A stretch of DNA of 64,000 nucleotides from positions 2,676,001 to 2,740,000 of the forward strand of contig JAVTVX010000002.1 in NCBI GenBank assembly GCA_033439265.1, given 5' to 3'. The notes below the pieces were generated by a model, which saw nothing but the letters and a program-made list of their open reading frames with translations, was not told where the DNA came from and ran no database searches. This stretch comes from Dillenia suffruticosa (lineage: Eukaryota; Streptophyta; Magnoliopsida; Dilleniales; Dilleniaceae). Both the position numbers and the translations under genes were made by a program. This document shows, in pieces, positions 1 to 12,300 of the stretch; within the stretch, counting starts at the first letter, position 1, and every line of letters starts with the position of its first letter.

Positions 1-690
1 TCACCAACAACAAAGCCCCTGATTATTCCTAGCTTTAGTGTTCTTCTCTATTAATTTTGAAATGACCCATCTGAAATGTGAGTGAAATTTTCATTTGGAA
101 TTGAATCAATTTATTTTAGGAATTATACCAATTGTTGCAAAAGGTTGAGAGTGTTGAAGGAATTAAACAATTGTTTCTAAAATTATGTTGTATGACAAAT
201 TCAAGTGGTGAATATTTTCACGACTAAATCTAAAGGTAGTGAAACAATGAACAAATTTGAAGACAAATCCAAAACTAAAACTTGATTATTTTAATAGGAA
301 TACCACAAAAAAATAGTTAAAAAAAAAAAAAGAAAAACAGAAAACCTCAAATTTGAAAAATCAAAATCTAGACAATGCATTGTCGGAGCAATTGACAAGT
401 TGATTACTTCTTGTAACTTCAAAACTTGTCATAAGGCTTCCTCAAATTTGTCAAATTTGAAAAAACTAAAAGACAATTACGAGACAAATTATATGATGTT
501 TCAAATTTGAATATATCGATTGATTATACAATTTTGTATTCTCCTATAGGGTGTGGAGTTGTTGAGACTGAAGTGAAATGACTCTCAACATATATTAGTT
601 CTTGTACTCCCGCCCCCTAAAATTATTTTCTGACTCCGCCTTTAATCTGGGACACAGAAGAAATTTAAGTTGGAAACAACAACAACTTAC
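1..690 (-). other. FIE intron sequence, no exon recognised
   Basis: The donor after the exon ending at 691 opens an intron that runs off the left edge. The stretch is AT-rich. Around 610-650 there is a segment rich in CCGCCCCC and CTCCGCC that resembles hAT-type transposon ends seen elsewhere in the window (25488). I could not find the C-terminal WD40 exons of FIE here. Confidence 0.5.
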
Positions 691-3600
691 CTTTGATACA
701 ATAAAATCGCCAAGCCACCTATTACAATCAACATAGTTGGAGTGAACTGAAGCAATGAACACCTGACAAGTTCAAAAAGAAAAGATAGCTTTGTGGAAAT
801 GGGAAAAGATAAAAGAAAAAAATGAAGTCCAAGAAAGCAAGTTAACCTATAGAAAAGGAAAAACATGTCTCTCACAGAAAGTACAACTTACAGGGAACTG
901 GACATATTTTGTTGGGAATTTGGAAGGAAGGTCTGTCCATGTGAAAGATTTCTCTACATAGGTCCAGAATTCTGCAGCAAACTCTATCAATTAGGTGTGA
1001 ACATACCGAAAACTAAATAGATGCATGATTCTTAACTGTATATCTGCCAACTAAAGACAGCTTAATGTAACACAATTTTCTCCATTCAGAAGCTTATCTA
1101 GAAATGCTTCAAATCATCCAAAATAGCTTAAAGACAGAAAAGGAACTGGAATAATTGTACCAAACTATTAGGACAGACAAATAAGAAGTACCCAATAGGG
1201 ATGACAAACTCCATACATTTGACATGATTCTAGGCCTAATGGAAGGTCAAAGGTTAGCCTTTCACACCTCAAGTATTGGATAGTGTTCTTCCAAATATTG
1301 ACTCACTAGTTCTTGAAGTCTCAATATTAGTCACCTTCATTTTGCATGTATTCTTATGTAGTAAAACCACATACATGGGCTGCACCAACCATATATCTTC
1401 ACCAAATTAAAATGACAACAAAGGGTAAACATTTTGAAGTAAGAAACTTAACAGTCCAGTTCTGTCTTGAGGAAGGCAAGGCATAACAACTCCCTTCCAG
1501 GACAGTACTTCAGCAACATCTGCTTTTTAATGGATGGGTCCTTTGTTCAACTAATATTGTAATCTTCATTGATTTGATATGCCAGCATGCCCATACAAAA
1601 GCACTTTTCTACATGAACAAACACATTTTATTGTGCATTTTTAGTTTATAAACTTGCTTAATGCTCAAGAGGCAGATAAAAGCAACCTTCTCAGTTGGAA
1701 TTCTTTATGCTTGATAACTTAATACTCCAAATTTTTACAATGGAGTACTGAGATGATACTGATTGCTCTACACCGGCCATCATTAAACAAGATAGATGAG
1801 CAAAATAAGATCAATACCTTTCATTGACCAAATCTTGACAGTGTTGTCCATACCACAGCTAGCAATTCGATATATATCTGAAGGATGAAAATCCTGCAAT
1901 GGCAATTAGTGAAGGGTGCAGTTAAAGAAATCGAGTCCAAAACTGACATTAACCAGCCCACCTAATAGCCACATGGTCCATTCTTACCACACTCAGTACT
2001 TCATTGCGATGACCTCCGGCACCAGCAAATATTAGAATGCATATTCCTGTTTGGACATTCCATAGCCTGACTGATTCATCCTGGTCAAAAATCACATGTT
2101 AACAAGTACCACTCTATGTAACACTAGCTGAAAATGTCAAAAGCTATAATTTGAGAAAATGACTTACTTTACTTGCTGATACCACAAGTGATGGTCTTAA
2201 TGCTTGTGTCCTGATTTCATTTATTGAGTCACCATGGCCAACCAAACTCTGCCGGTCAATGAGTACATCAAGGTGAGGAAAAATATTACTTTCTGAAAAC
2301 TCTGGATACAGAAAAATGTTTATCATTCACATAGATCTGTGCAACCAGTAAATGACATGGAATACCTTGTGTATCTTTTCACTGCCTGAATCAATAACAC
2401 GAATAATCCCGTTGATTCCTCCAGCCACAATAAAAGGAGTTGCATCATCAGTGCAAGCCCAGCTTAATGTGTAAAAGGATTCATCCTTCTGATTAATAAA
2501 GTACATGGAAGCGCCAAACATCATCAAGGGATGCACAGGTGATATCTTATAGTGAAACTGGCATAAAATCAACTAGATAAAAATTTTTTTCTTACATCTT
2601 CATCAATATAAGATTGCAACACAGCAATTACTCCCCCTTCAAGGCATTGATAAACAGTCACCTGAGAAAGGAATGCAAACATAAATCACATCAAAGTCAA
2701 ATACAGGTCAAAATGGAAACATGTGAAACTAGCAGCAGTTTATTTATGAGAAAAATTCCTGGTAAAAGAGAAGGTACATCTGCCACAACAAAACCCGATC
2801 AAAGCCTTATTATCACCTTTCCATTGAAGGATAAAAGCTAGAAAGATTACCAGCCAATTTCCTAGAAAGAATTAAGGCAGCACCAACATACTAAAAAAAG
2901 AGACCCTTCATTTATCAAAATCACTCAAACTAAGATTTAAGATAATCACTTTCCAAAATGCAGCTTAGATAACATGTAAAAAGCATGGCTTATAGAAACT
3001 AATAAAAATTATGGCCTATCACATTAAATCTGTGATAACATGTAAAAAGCTGTCTACAAAGCTAATCTAGAACAAGATAAAAAGTCTAAAACAGCTTGAC
3101 CATGTAAAAGGGAAAAAGCCCCAGCAATGAGGCATTAACTCAAGCCATAAGCATCTATAGAAAAGAAAATACACCATAAATGAAGGCAAGGAGAAAATAT
3201 CTATTGTCTAAACTCTTACCTAGAAGGAACCACAGACAAAAGAAAAACAAAATGAAACAAAAAGGAAAAAGGGAAAATGGAACAAAGAGTAGTACGCCTG
3301 AGAAAAAGAATCAATGGAAAGTATCCACAGAAGAGTAAGTGCATTAATAGTGAAAAAAGGATCCACCCACTCTTGTTCCACACTAAGATAGACAATGAGT
3401 CCTCATACATAATGATGGGTCACAAACAGCTACTGAATAGCGATACCAAAACTCTGTCACACCTCCATTGTTTTTATTTCATCAAATGCGAACTTTTTGG
3501 TGATGAAGGAAAGGAATAACCGCACACCTGTGCATTGATAACCCTGATAGTGAAAATACAGATGAAAGATAATGGACCACATTGGCAAAGCCGTAAGTTT

Positions 3601-6091
3601 GATATTCCTTATGCGAGCTGCTCCAATCAGGGGTTTTTTTTTTTCCCAATACAATTATCCAGAAAATGAAAAACAATAATTGCCTTTATGAGGAATAAGC
3701 CAACAAACAAACCCTATACTTGAAGGGAGGATGTAATTCATTTGCCACAAACAAAGGATGGTGAGATTCACAATGGAACAAGAAAATACATTGTTTCCAC
3801 CAGCAGAGGCAAAGACATTGAAGAAGCGCGAGTCGATGAAGTTGAAAACGATGGACCGGAAAGGATTCTTGCCATGGATCTTGTTTGTAACTTTATATTT
3901 CTCATTCTCTAACGGAATTATAGATCCTATTACAGGCTCGCAACCTATTCCAGACTTCGCTTTTGCCGGTTTTACCATTGTTATCGGACAGCAGCGAATT
4001 CTAGAATCTAAACCTCCACTATTTCAACATATATGCGGCCTCCTCTTCTATATGTAGATGCACGCCCAATGCATATAAAAATATACCATACTTAGAGATA
4101 TCAAAGAATAATTACATTAAAAGGACAATTCAATTATAAATTCACCAACTCGTAGCATTGAATGGATACGAAACAATGTATCTCATTCTCAAAGATAGAA
4201 AAAATTGTGGTGAAGTAAAAGAAATATTCTCTTTGTCCAACTATTGAATCATTCATTTCACTTTTTGCATAATACAAAATTTATTTCGATAGTACAATAA
4301 AGAGAGGATAAAGATTAATAAGGTTAATGACATAGAGATATCAATTGATATGTTCAAAGACATCTGAGTAGAACCAGAGAAAAAAATTAAATCAATATTG
4401 CTAAAATTTTGGTGAAGTTGAAAGAGAAAGATCAATTCTTTTCCACGAAGTTTTCAAAATCAATTATATTATCTCATATTAAACATTGATATGGGTAGAA
4501 CACCTATGCCGATAAAAGTCAGCATATGGGTATCAAATTTGACCTTATATTTATGTACACTTATTTGACTCCAGTATCATGTTCTCGAAAGCTTGAGGCA
4601 TCTCTCATTGTTCTGACAACCCTTACTATCATTCATCTCCTAAAAGGTCTCAAGTGAAAATGTAGAATTTGACATGGTTATTTACACAACTTGTCTAATA
4701 CATTGGCTGCTCTAGCCTCATATACCAAAAGTGAAATGTTTATTAGTGATCACGTATTAACAAAAAGACAGACATACAAAACAACCACATGAGGACACGA
4801 GTGTGCACCTTAGATTGCCTCTCTAGAATTTCTTCCAAATACAATTATAGCATTGACTTATTCCCACATGCCGACACAAGACAGTCTGGGCTTACCAGGA
4901 TATGCCAAAGCAAATGCAATATTTAGTACCATCGGTTGCACATTGTCATAAATAATGCAATGAGTTCTAAATCTTAGAATGCTTAACAAGTAATGGTTGT
5001 TTGAATTGAGATTCTAATACTGCTTTTAAGCTTGTAGAAACATGTAGGGATTCTAATCTTGAATCAAAGTGTTTCTAAAATTGTAAAATCCATAGAATCG
5101 GGATGTTAATAAATACAACATAAGAAACTTATCCTCATAAAATCCAAGTTAGAATTGTGAATATAAAAAAATGAAACCAGAAACCTGTATATCTCTAACA
5201 AAAATTCACTTTGATTTTTTTTTGTTTTAAATATAAAATCAAACCTTTATATCTACCGAGTAATGCAACTGACGATTTCTTTTTTTCTCATCCACTTTTA
5301 GTTGTTCAGATATTTAACATGAGAATTGAGCTGGGCCTGTTAGGTTAGTAATTGAGTAATACTAGACTTACCCAAAAAAAAAAAAAAAAGGAAAGAAAAG
5401 GTGAAAAGACCAAAATCGAATCTAGTGCCATACAATTTTATTAGTCAACAAAATTATATGATACTACATTGTATTATTTTGGGTTTTTTTATAATTCCCA
5501 TGACTATTGATATCTATAGGGTTTGTAATTGTTGTATTGTTGTCTGACGGCTGCCCATCATTCTAGTATCTTAATCCATGAGAAATAAAACATGTACAAA
5601 TCCCATGGGTATCATAGAAAATCCTTATAATTTTTCAACAAATAAATTTGTGTCACATCATAGTCAACAATTTCAGTCAATTTACTTTTTCGGTACATAT
5701 AATTTTTTTGATAGCAGGACAATGTAAATGTCAAAATCATCAAACAATAGGATTAATAATTATAACTTCAAATTCAAGTAAATGATGATGAGTCGATCCC
5801 GTGGGGGATATAGGTCAGAGATAAATACCATAAAAGCGAAAACCACAATTGGAGCATAATTGAATTTTGAATTCCACAAAGAAATCGAAGAAAGAGAGAA
5901 GAAAGGAAACTCACTCGATTGCCACCGACGGTAGCGAAGACGTTGAAAAAGCGAGAGTCGATGAAGTTAAAAATGACGGCGTAAAGAGGACGCTTACCCT
6001 CCTGTAGTCTGTTGGTCACTTTGTATTCCTTTTTCTTCGACGGAGTCAGCGATCCCACCACTGCTTCGCATCCAATCGGTGTCTTTGCCAT
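691..6091 (-). CDS. FIE: FIE, WD40 subunit of Polycomb repressive complex 2 (3' end beyond window)
   Basis: FIE is the plant ESC/EED-type beta-propeller that binds H3K27me3 and supports the histone methyltransferase of PRC2 in the nucleus. I read eight coding exons on the minus strand: 5915-6091, 2596-2661, 2366-2488, 2168-2248, 1988-2080, 1818-1893, 892-971 and 691-762. All have GT-AG borders and the phases join without a break. They give 256 residues of the roughly 370 expected; the remaining blades must lie to the left of position 1. Diagnostic stretches are YKVTNRLQEGKRPLYAV, GHGDSINEIRTQ, KDESVRLWNVQTGICIL and YVEKSFTWTD, which match my recollection of Arabidopsis FIE closely. Start ATG is at 6091. 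Intron 1 is long (3.25 kb) and contains a second copy of exon 1 (3790-3978). The family assignment is very secure; which first exon is used is not. Confidence 0.96.
3790..3978 (-). CDS. Second copy of FIE exon 1 (alternative first exon or duplication relic)
   Basis: These 63 codons align with FIE exon 1 (59 codons at 5915-6091) over almost the whole length. Shared blocks are IGCE, YKVTN and the run FNFIDSRFFNVFA, followed by GGN at the end. The copy has a different, slightly longer start (MVKPAKAKSG), a one-residue deletion after YKVTN and many substitutions, but no stop or frameshift. It ends at AAT followed by GTATTT, a weak but usable donor, in the same phase as the upstream exon 1, so it could splice to the exon at 2596-2661. 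The ATG context (AACAATGGT) is good, and an in-frame TAG lies about nine codons upstream, so translation could start here. It could be an alternative first exon with its own promoter in intron 1, or what is left of a tandem FIE copy. The open frame argues against neutral decay. Use in vivo is unknown. Confidence 0.6.
4060..5760. other. FIE intron 1, distal part, nothing recognised
   Basis: AT-rich non-coding sequence between the two first-exon copies. I see no exon with good borders and no clear transposon ends. If the inner exon 1 copy is transcribed on its own, its promoter would lie here. Confidence 0.5.
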
Positions 6092-6155
6092 CTTCTTCTA
6101 CTACTACTACTTCTAATTCTTCTTCCTCTTCTCCTTCTTCCTCTTCTTCTTCTTC

Positions 6156-6194
6156 AGAGAGAGAGAGAGAGAGAGAGAATAGAGAGAGAGAGAG
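6156..6194. repeat. (AG)n microsatellite in the FIE leader
   Basis: A run of AG dinucleotides interrupted once by AT at 6180, next to CTT/CTTCTT triplets at 6100-6155. Read on the FIE strand it is a CT run followed by GAAGAA repeats. Such GA/CT repeats are common in plant 5' leaders and are binding sites for BPC (GAGA-binding) factors. Confidence 0.9.
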
Positions 6195-6819
6195 CTCGGT
6201 GTGTAGTCCTTAGCGCGCCCAATGTCCTCTCTGAAAATTTTTGTTTTGTTTGGTAAATTTCAGGACCCTTTTGGTGATAAATATTCCGAAGGGAGAAAAA
6301 AAGAAAGGAAATAATAATAAAAATAATTAAAAAAAAAAACCATGCTTTATGATAATTAATAATTAATCATAGTAATATGTTATTACTGTTTTATTTATAC
6401 AGTCAAACATAAAAAAGAGCATTTTGTCGTAAAACCCAAATAAAATATAACAAATTTAAATTCATGATTTTTCAAATTTTTGGATAAATGTGAATATCCA
6501 TCAATAATATTTACTATATTATTTAAAATTTTTTTATTATTTTAAATCTCTTTAGTGTAAGTGAATTAAATTTATGAGATGTGATACTATATATATCAAG
6601 AAAATATACAAAAATTTATAAATTTATTTGTTTCTTATAAATTAAATTTTTTTATAATTTTAAAATTAATAATTTTTTATAATTCACTTTATTACTTTGT
6701 TAAATTAAAAAAAAATATTAACAAAAATTATAAAAGTTAATAGATTGAATACAATTAAATATTTTAAATATCTATAGTTACTCCGCACTCGTACTCAATT
6801 TTCAAATGATGGCTTTTTT

Positions 6820-6854
6820 AAATAATAATAGTAATAATAATAATAATAATAATA
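6820..6854. repeat. (AAT)n microsatellite upstream of the plastid-protein gene
   Basis: About ten AAT triplets, interrupted once by AGT, directly upstream of the TATA box at 6878. Confidence 0.9.
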
Positions 6855-6965
6855 TCTATCTCCAGTTCTCCACTTCCTATAAAGATCTGAGGACCAGCCT
6901 CTCGAACGAACACGAGACTCCAACAACAGAGCCTTATCTCCTAGGCTTCCCTGAGCAAAATAAAC

Positions 6966-7610
6966 ATGGCCACCTCTGCTCTTCACATCCTTTCTCATGC
7001 AAGCCCACTTTATCCAAATCACCAATACCCACTTCAAAAATCTCCGCACCCATCAAAACTAAACATCTCTAACTCCTCTCCCCACAACCGTTTCTCCATA
7101 AAATGCACTTCAAATTCACAAGAACCGGATCCTGAGTTCCCAGTACCCGCCACGGTGACCACGGAGGAATTCCCAATAGAGAAGAGAAGAAGATCAGAGA
7201 TAGTTAGAGAGAGAAAGTCCGAAGCTCGGATAGCAAAACCTGAGCCACCAAATTTTGAGATAGGTTGGAAGAGGACAAAGAAGATAGAGTTAGAGAAGCC
7301 AAAAGGGTACAAGGTTGCAGATTTTTTGGAGAAGTTGGAGCAGCTAATGGGGAAAGAGTTTGGGTCAACAGCACTTTTGGCAAAGGTTGGAGAGATTGTC
7401 GCAGAGAGAGCAAGAGAGGAAGCAGAAGTGTTAAGAGATGAAGGAGAAGTTGAGGAGAGAATGGTTACTGAGCTGTCTAGAGTTTTGAAGTTGATGGAAA
7501 TGGATCTGACTATGGTGAAAGCTGCGGTGAAAGAAGAGACTCTTGGTGAAAGGCTTGAACAGGCCAAGGCTAGGTGTAGACAAGCTATACTTGTTGCTTA
7601 TTCTTTTTGA
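6966..7610 (+). CDS. Predicted plastid-targeted protein of unknown function, 214 aa, single exon
   Basis: An uninterrupted 214-residue frame starting at the first ATG after a TATA box at 6878-6884. The first ~47 residues are rich in Ser, His, Pro and Asn with few acidic residues and end in FSIKC, as in a chloroplast transit peptide. Residues 50-90 are charged and probably disordered, with a basic cluster EKRRRSEIVRERK. From about residue 112 (KPKGYKVADFLEKLEQLMGK) to the end the protein is helix-prone, rich in Glu, Lys, Ala and Leu, and looks like a small alpha-helical or coiled-coil domain. There is no membrane segment. I do not recognise the family with confidence. It is divergent with FIE and convergent with the PPR gene. 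Real-gene evidence is the promoter, the codon bias and the coherent N-terminal signal. Confidence 0.85.
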   Translation: MATSALHILSHASPLYPNHQYPLQKSPHPSKLNISNSSPHNRFSIKCTSNSQEPDPEFPVPATVTTEEFPIEKRRRSEIVRERKSEARIAKPEPPNFEIGWKRTKKIELEKPKGYKVADFLEKLEQLMGKEFGSTALLAKVGEIVAERAREEAEVLRDEGEVEERMVTELSRVLKLMEMDLTMVKAAVKEETLGERLEQAKARCRQAILVAYSF

Positions 7611-9392
7611 ATGTTATTATCAACCATTTTGATACATATATATAATGATGCAAATGTGTGAGGAGGCTTTGAATCCTACTTGCTTCAAGTTTGCAGTAAG
7701 TTATGGTTTTTAGAAGATTCAGTGTCACAATCAAGTTGATTCTAGCATGAAAAATGCAATCAATCATGAATTTTTTCCTCGACAAAATTATATGCTATAC
7801 AAATTCATGAGGGAAAAAAAAAGAATATCACTTGATTATAAACACTAATTGTTTATGTAGAACTAAGCTTACTTCCTCGACAAAATATAAACGAGGCCAC
7901 CTCATTAACCCTAATCAGTTTCTTATCTCATCAATCATTTTTTCCCTCTTCTTGTTAAAAGGAAGGTGAAAAATGATGTGCTAATACATTTTCTTAACAC
8001 GACCATGGGAATCTCCATCCTTGCGTCCTTGCCTAGGATCAGAAAGGGGAAGAGAGACAAATTTGTTGATAGAGAGAAGAGATTGAATTGGAAAGACCAA
8101 AGGCTTCAACATGTGCAGGGTTCTTGAAAGCATGTTTGGATGCATTAAAATGGATGTAGATATTAGCTTTTGGGTGACAAATAATATCTTAAATATTTTA
8201 TTAAAAATTTCTAGGTGACAATATTTTTTTAAAAAAATATATATATTGGGGCAAATTATATTTTTTTGGAAGGGAACGGATTATAATTTTTTGGATGGCG
8301 AATAACACATTGGGTTAAACTGTTTGATATTCAATATAGTAAAATTTTTAGGGAAAAAATTCAGGGGAGCACCTGCCCCCTTCCACTCCACCTCCCTCCG
8401 CAAGTGGGTACATGGCAAACTCTCATGAAATACTGTTATGTTTCCACCATCACATGTTACAACACAACAAATTCTAAACCTCTTGGGTCACCTTCCACAA
8501 TGCTGCTACTATATTGACTACTGAATTGCACATGGACTATGAAGCTTCAGCAAGGGGATGATACTAGTCACATTTACAAGTTCCTGAAGCAGAGGAGTGG
8601 TGGTCAACTTCAATTGGTCAAAGACTTCTGTTCTCTGCCCTCGTCTTTAAAATTGGGCAAAGAACGACTAGCAATTTTGTCCTGTGCTTGTTACTTATTA
8701 CCTGCATCAGCAGAAGCAAATTGTTGGCCTAGCTGCTTGCGAACCCCACTTGATGAGATGCACATCCCCCTGCGTATTGAAGTCATAATCTATCTGTGCA
8801 CAAAAAAAGATCCCAAAGTTCAAACTAGACGTTCATACCTGAAATGAAAGATTAAGATTATCCACCTAAGAGGTTTTTTAAGAAAAAAGAACAGAAAAAG
8901 ATAGGGTTATGGTATGGTACATGTCTCAATTTTGACAGTACTAAAACATTATCAAAAAAAAAAAAAAGAAACTCATGTTGCCCAAAACAACACCCATTTG
9001 GTTCAAAAATCTTGGTCCAAAACAAAAGGGTTCATTTCGTCCTAAAAGAACCATGTTCTGTACCATTCATTGCCCCTCAGTTTTAGGCCATGGCCTAAAC
9101 TAACCTATATTTTTGGAGCAGAAACACACTTTCGTACCCATGTGGTAACTACCCCCCACCCGGATCTTAGTATTCTCCTAAAGAAAAATTAGGAAACAAA
9201 GTAACCTTCACAAGATGAAACTACAAAACAGGAATAAAACTATGGGCAATGATAAAGAAGACCAACTAGGCATTTGCAAGAGTAATGTTAACCTACGGGG
9301 TAAGAGAAATATTTCAAACAAGGGCCCGCCCGCTGTGATTGCTCAATATGGATGGCCATTGTATCCTTGTTTTAGCTTCTTTCTCGAAGAGT
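7611..9392. other. Convergent intergenic region
   Basis: Holds the 3' ends of the plastid-protein gene (plus) and the PPR gene (minus). AT-rich. Around 8210-8410 there are blocks such as GGGGCAAATT and GGGGAGCACCTGCCCCC that resemble worn ends of hAT-like repeats. An open stretch at 8539-8847 on the plus strand has no recognisable product. I could not support a gene here. Confidence 0.5.
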
Positions 9393-12300
9393 CTACTGCA
9401 TTTCAGAACTCACTTTTTTGTTCTTTTTCTTCTTCTTTTTCTTCGATGGAGAGTCAGTGGTTATGAAAGTTTCTTGGCATGCTTCGATGATGCTGCAAAC
9501 ATGAGGATCATCTTTTGGAATATTGGGTAACATCACCCTAGCAGATTTAAAGTCCCCTGAAGCCAGAAGTGCCTGATACATCCTGCAGAGACTCCCAGGA
9601 TGAAAATCAACAAACGGATAGCTTTTTTCTAAAATGAATTTTTATGTCTCAACAGCATATCAATAATAAGCCTGACACTAAAGAACCATATAATGATACA
9701 AGGAACATGACCCCAGAAGGTGGCAGCAGTTTACATGAAACCCAACTGATTGTGAGCAACTAAGTGTCACCAGTTCTTGTCTTTCCATTCAATATATGGC
9801 CAATCTTAATGGAATATTTACCACCATTTCTTTTCCTGGCATCACAATGGTCTACTGTTTTACAGCCTTCAATGTTTCTCCTGTAGATTAATTAGCAAAG
9901 TTGCACAGAAATTCAAATATATCTTGAACCAAGGTATGAATATACAATTATCGTCTCTTGCTCAGCTGTGGGACAGAGGTGGACTCCCCCCCCCCCAAGA
10001 AAAGGGCAAGAATTTGTTAATTATATGTGAGTGATGGAAGCCATTGTCCCATCCTAGTACGGAAAACTGAGCTACTGAAGCAGGAGTTGAACTTGTAAAT
10101 TTGTAATTTCCAATAAAGGCTACCAGAGTGCGAAAACATAAGCATCACTTACCATAAGTAGCTCATAACATTGTAAGGAAAACCAGCTTCTTGATATTCA
10201 TTCCAAACCAGAAGCGCATTTTGCAAATCTTTGGCATTAACACAAGCACAGAGGAGAAAATCAAGACTTCTTCGTGAAGGTCGAACCTTAAGCTCTTTTT
10301 TGACAGCTTTAAGCAAATCCATTCCAAACTGCAAATGACTGGACCCTAACTCTGCAACTAGGGAGTATGCCTACACCATAATCGTGAAAATGGAATTATG
10401 CAGATAGAAGATTGGAAGCTAGGATATATCTTAACCATATTATAGGTATAATCTTTTCAGCAATCCCATGCCCCTAAAACCAGGTTTTGTTCAAGATGTT
10501 ACCTCCCAGCCAAGATATTACTCAACCCACTTGAGAAGAAAGAAGACAAATAAATCTTGAGGTGCACCAGATGGGACAAACCTCATCAAAGAGAGATTCC
10601 ATAGCTAATTCATCACAAGAGAGTTCATCTTTCTGTTGCTTTAATAGATCGATTGCAGAGCTGAATCAAAGAAAGAGCACACTTAATGAAAACTGGATAG
10701 TGCATAATAAAGGTTATAAACAAAGCACAATAAAAACCCATTGGATAACCTTAGGTGCTTATGTCGCACACAATATGAGATGATCCTACAGCAACCATCA
10801 AACCAGTAGTCTGGATCACTCAGTTCCCCAAGTAGCTGAAGCAATCTACTCAATTCTCCTTCACTTTGAATGTGCTCCTAAAGGAAGAGGAGATGTCAGT
10901 GTTTAAAAGATGAACCTGGGTCAGGATCACAAAGAAGCTTACAATCAGGGATACAATCGCTTTGTTGTCCAGCTTGAATCCATCGTTTCTAATCTCATCA
11001 TATGTGCGGAGGGCATCAGTTAACTGCCCATGTGATGCAAGAGCAGAGACAAGCACACCTTTTAATTCAATCAAGTTCTTGTCTGGTACTCCACCCACAA
11101 CAACCTATCAAAAGATTGGCATCTTTGAGTTAATTGCTAACCAACTGTTACAATGTTTATACTTAAAGTTGCATATGAAAGAACTACAGTAAATAAACTT
11201 TCAGGTAAACCACAAAATATGACTTTCCATTCTTCAAAGAACTTACGAACTAGTATGAATAATTGAACAGAAAATTGATAAGCAAGCACCAAACATTTGG
11301 AAGCACCGGGCCAACGAAATGGCCTGTTATAAGCATCTAAGCAAGCCATACTTGTCAATATATATAATATAGATAATATATATACTTCCATCCAAGTAGG
11401 GAAATGCCCGAAATAATGATCAGGTATGACTGTTCACCACATCAATTTATTTTTGACATATGGATCAGAGATTTTGAGGGAACTAATATTGCCCTCGCAC
11501 AATGATGGAGGTTGGAGTTACTAATGCATAAACCTCTACAATTTAACATAATAATCTTCTTATTTAGGCCTGGGACATTGGGCTTGTCAATAATTGGAAT
11601 TAAATTTTCCCCTTATAAAAGTATGGTCACTGGTCTAGTATTATTAAAGGCAACCTTTTGTCTTGTTGAAGAGTCACACTCATAAATTAACTACTCCTGA
11701 CTAGGAAATGCACCAGCCAATTTTGTTAATTTACATGCTTTAAATAGTTATTTTGTCATCATGTGTTAACTCAAGGAGATCGTTGCTATCTACCATATTC
11801 TCTATAATTTGTACACATAGCTTGATACATGGCACATGACAAGACGCTATTTTGTTGCTAATGACTTCTTGTTATAGATAAAGGTGGATATGCATTTAAT
11901 GTCAACAAAGAGGAGAAGTGCGATGATTAAAAACATAATAATGACCACCACAAATGTAAAGTTCATGGCAGGAAATACGAGAAACAGGAAATAAGTTTGG
12001 CTACTTCCTAAATTAGAGCAGCCAACGAGTATATTGAACCAAGAAATGCTTTTGTCTCAAGAGTCAACAGGTAATATATGATAATTTCCAGTTTTCATCA
12101 ACTTAATTTTATGCTACTAGCCAGATGGAAAATTACCTGTTTTGCTTTCTCATATTGTCCGCAATTTGCATATGCATTTATTAGTGCCATGAGGACATAT
12201 TTTGTTTCTACCACACCAGCATGCTTCATTTCTTCATAATACTGGAATAAATACATAAAAACATACTTTTAAATGACAATTGAACGCTTAAAAATTAACA

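Larger units (their letters stand above)
6092..6965. promoter_or_regulatory. Divergent intergenic region between FIE and the plastid-protein gene
   Basis: The 874 bp between two opposite start codons must hold both promoters. On the FIE side (6100-6194) lies a pyrimidine/purine-biased stretch of CTT-type triplets followed by a broken (AG)n run; this is probably FIE 5' leader. On the other side a TATAAAG box sits at 6878-6884, about 80 bp before the ATG at 6966, a normal distance for a plant TATA promoter. The middle (6300-6780) is very AT-rich with no clear elements. Confidence 0.6.

Noticed and set aside
3758-4057. 99-aa plus-strand open frame
   Set aside because: Antisense shadow of the second FIE exon 1 copy, which has clear homology on the minus strand.
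6795-7072. Frames overlapping the start of the plastid-protein gene with Asn or Tyr runs
   Set aside because: Translations of the (AAT)n microsatellite.
8539-8847. 102-aa plus-strand frame in the convergent intergenic region
   Set aside because: No recognisable domain, no promoter, and it may overlap the 3' untranslated region of the PPR gene on the opposite strand.
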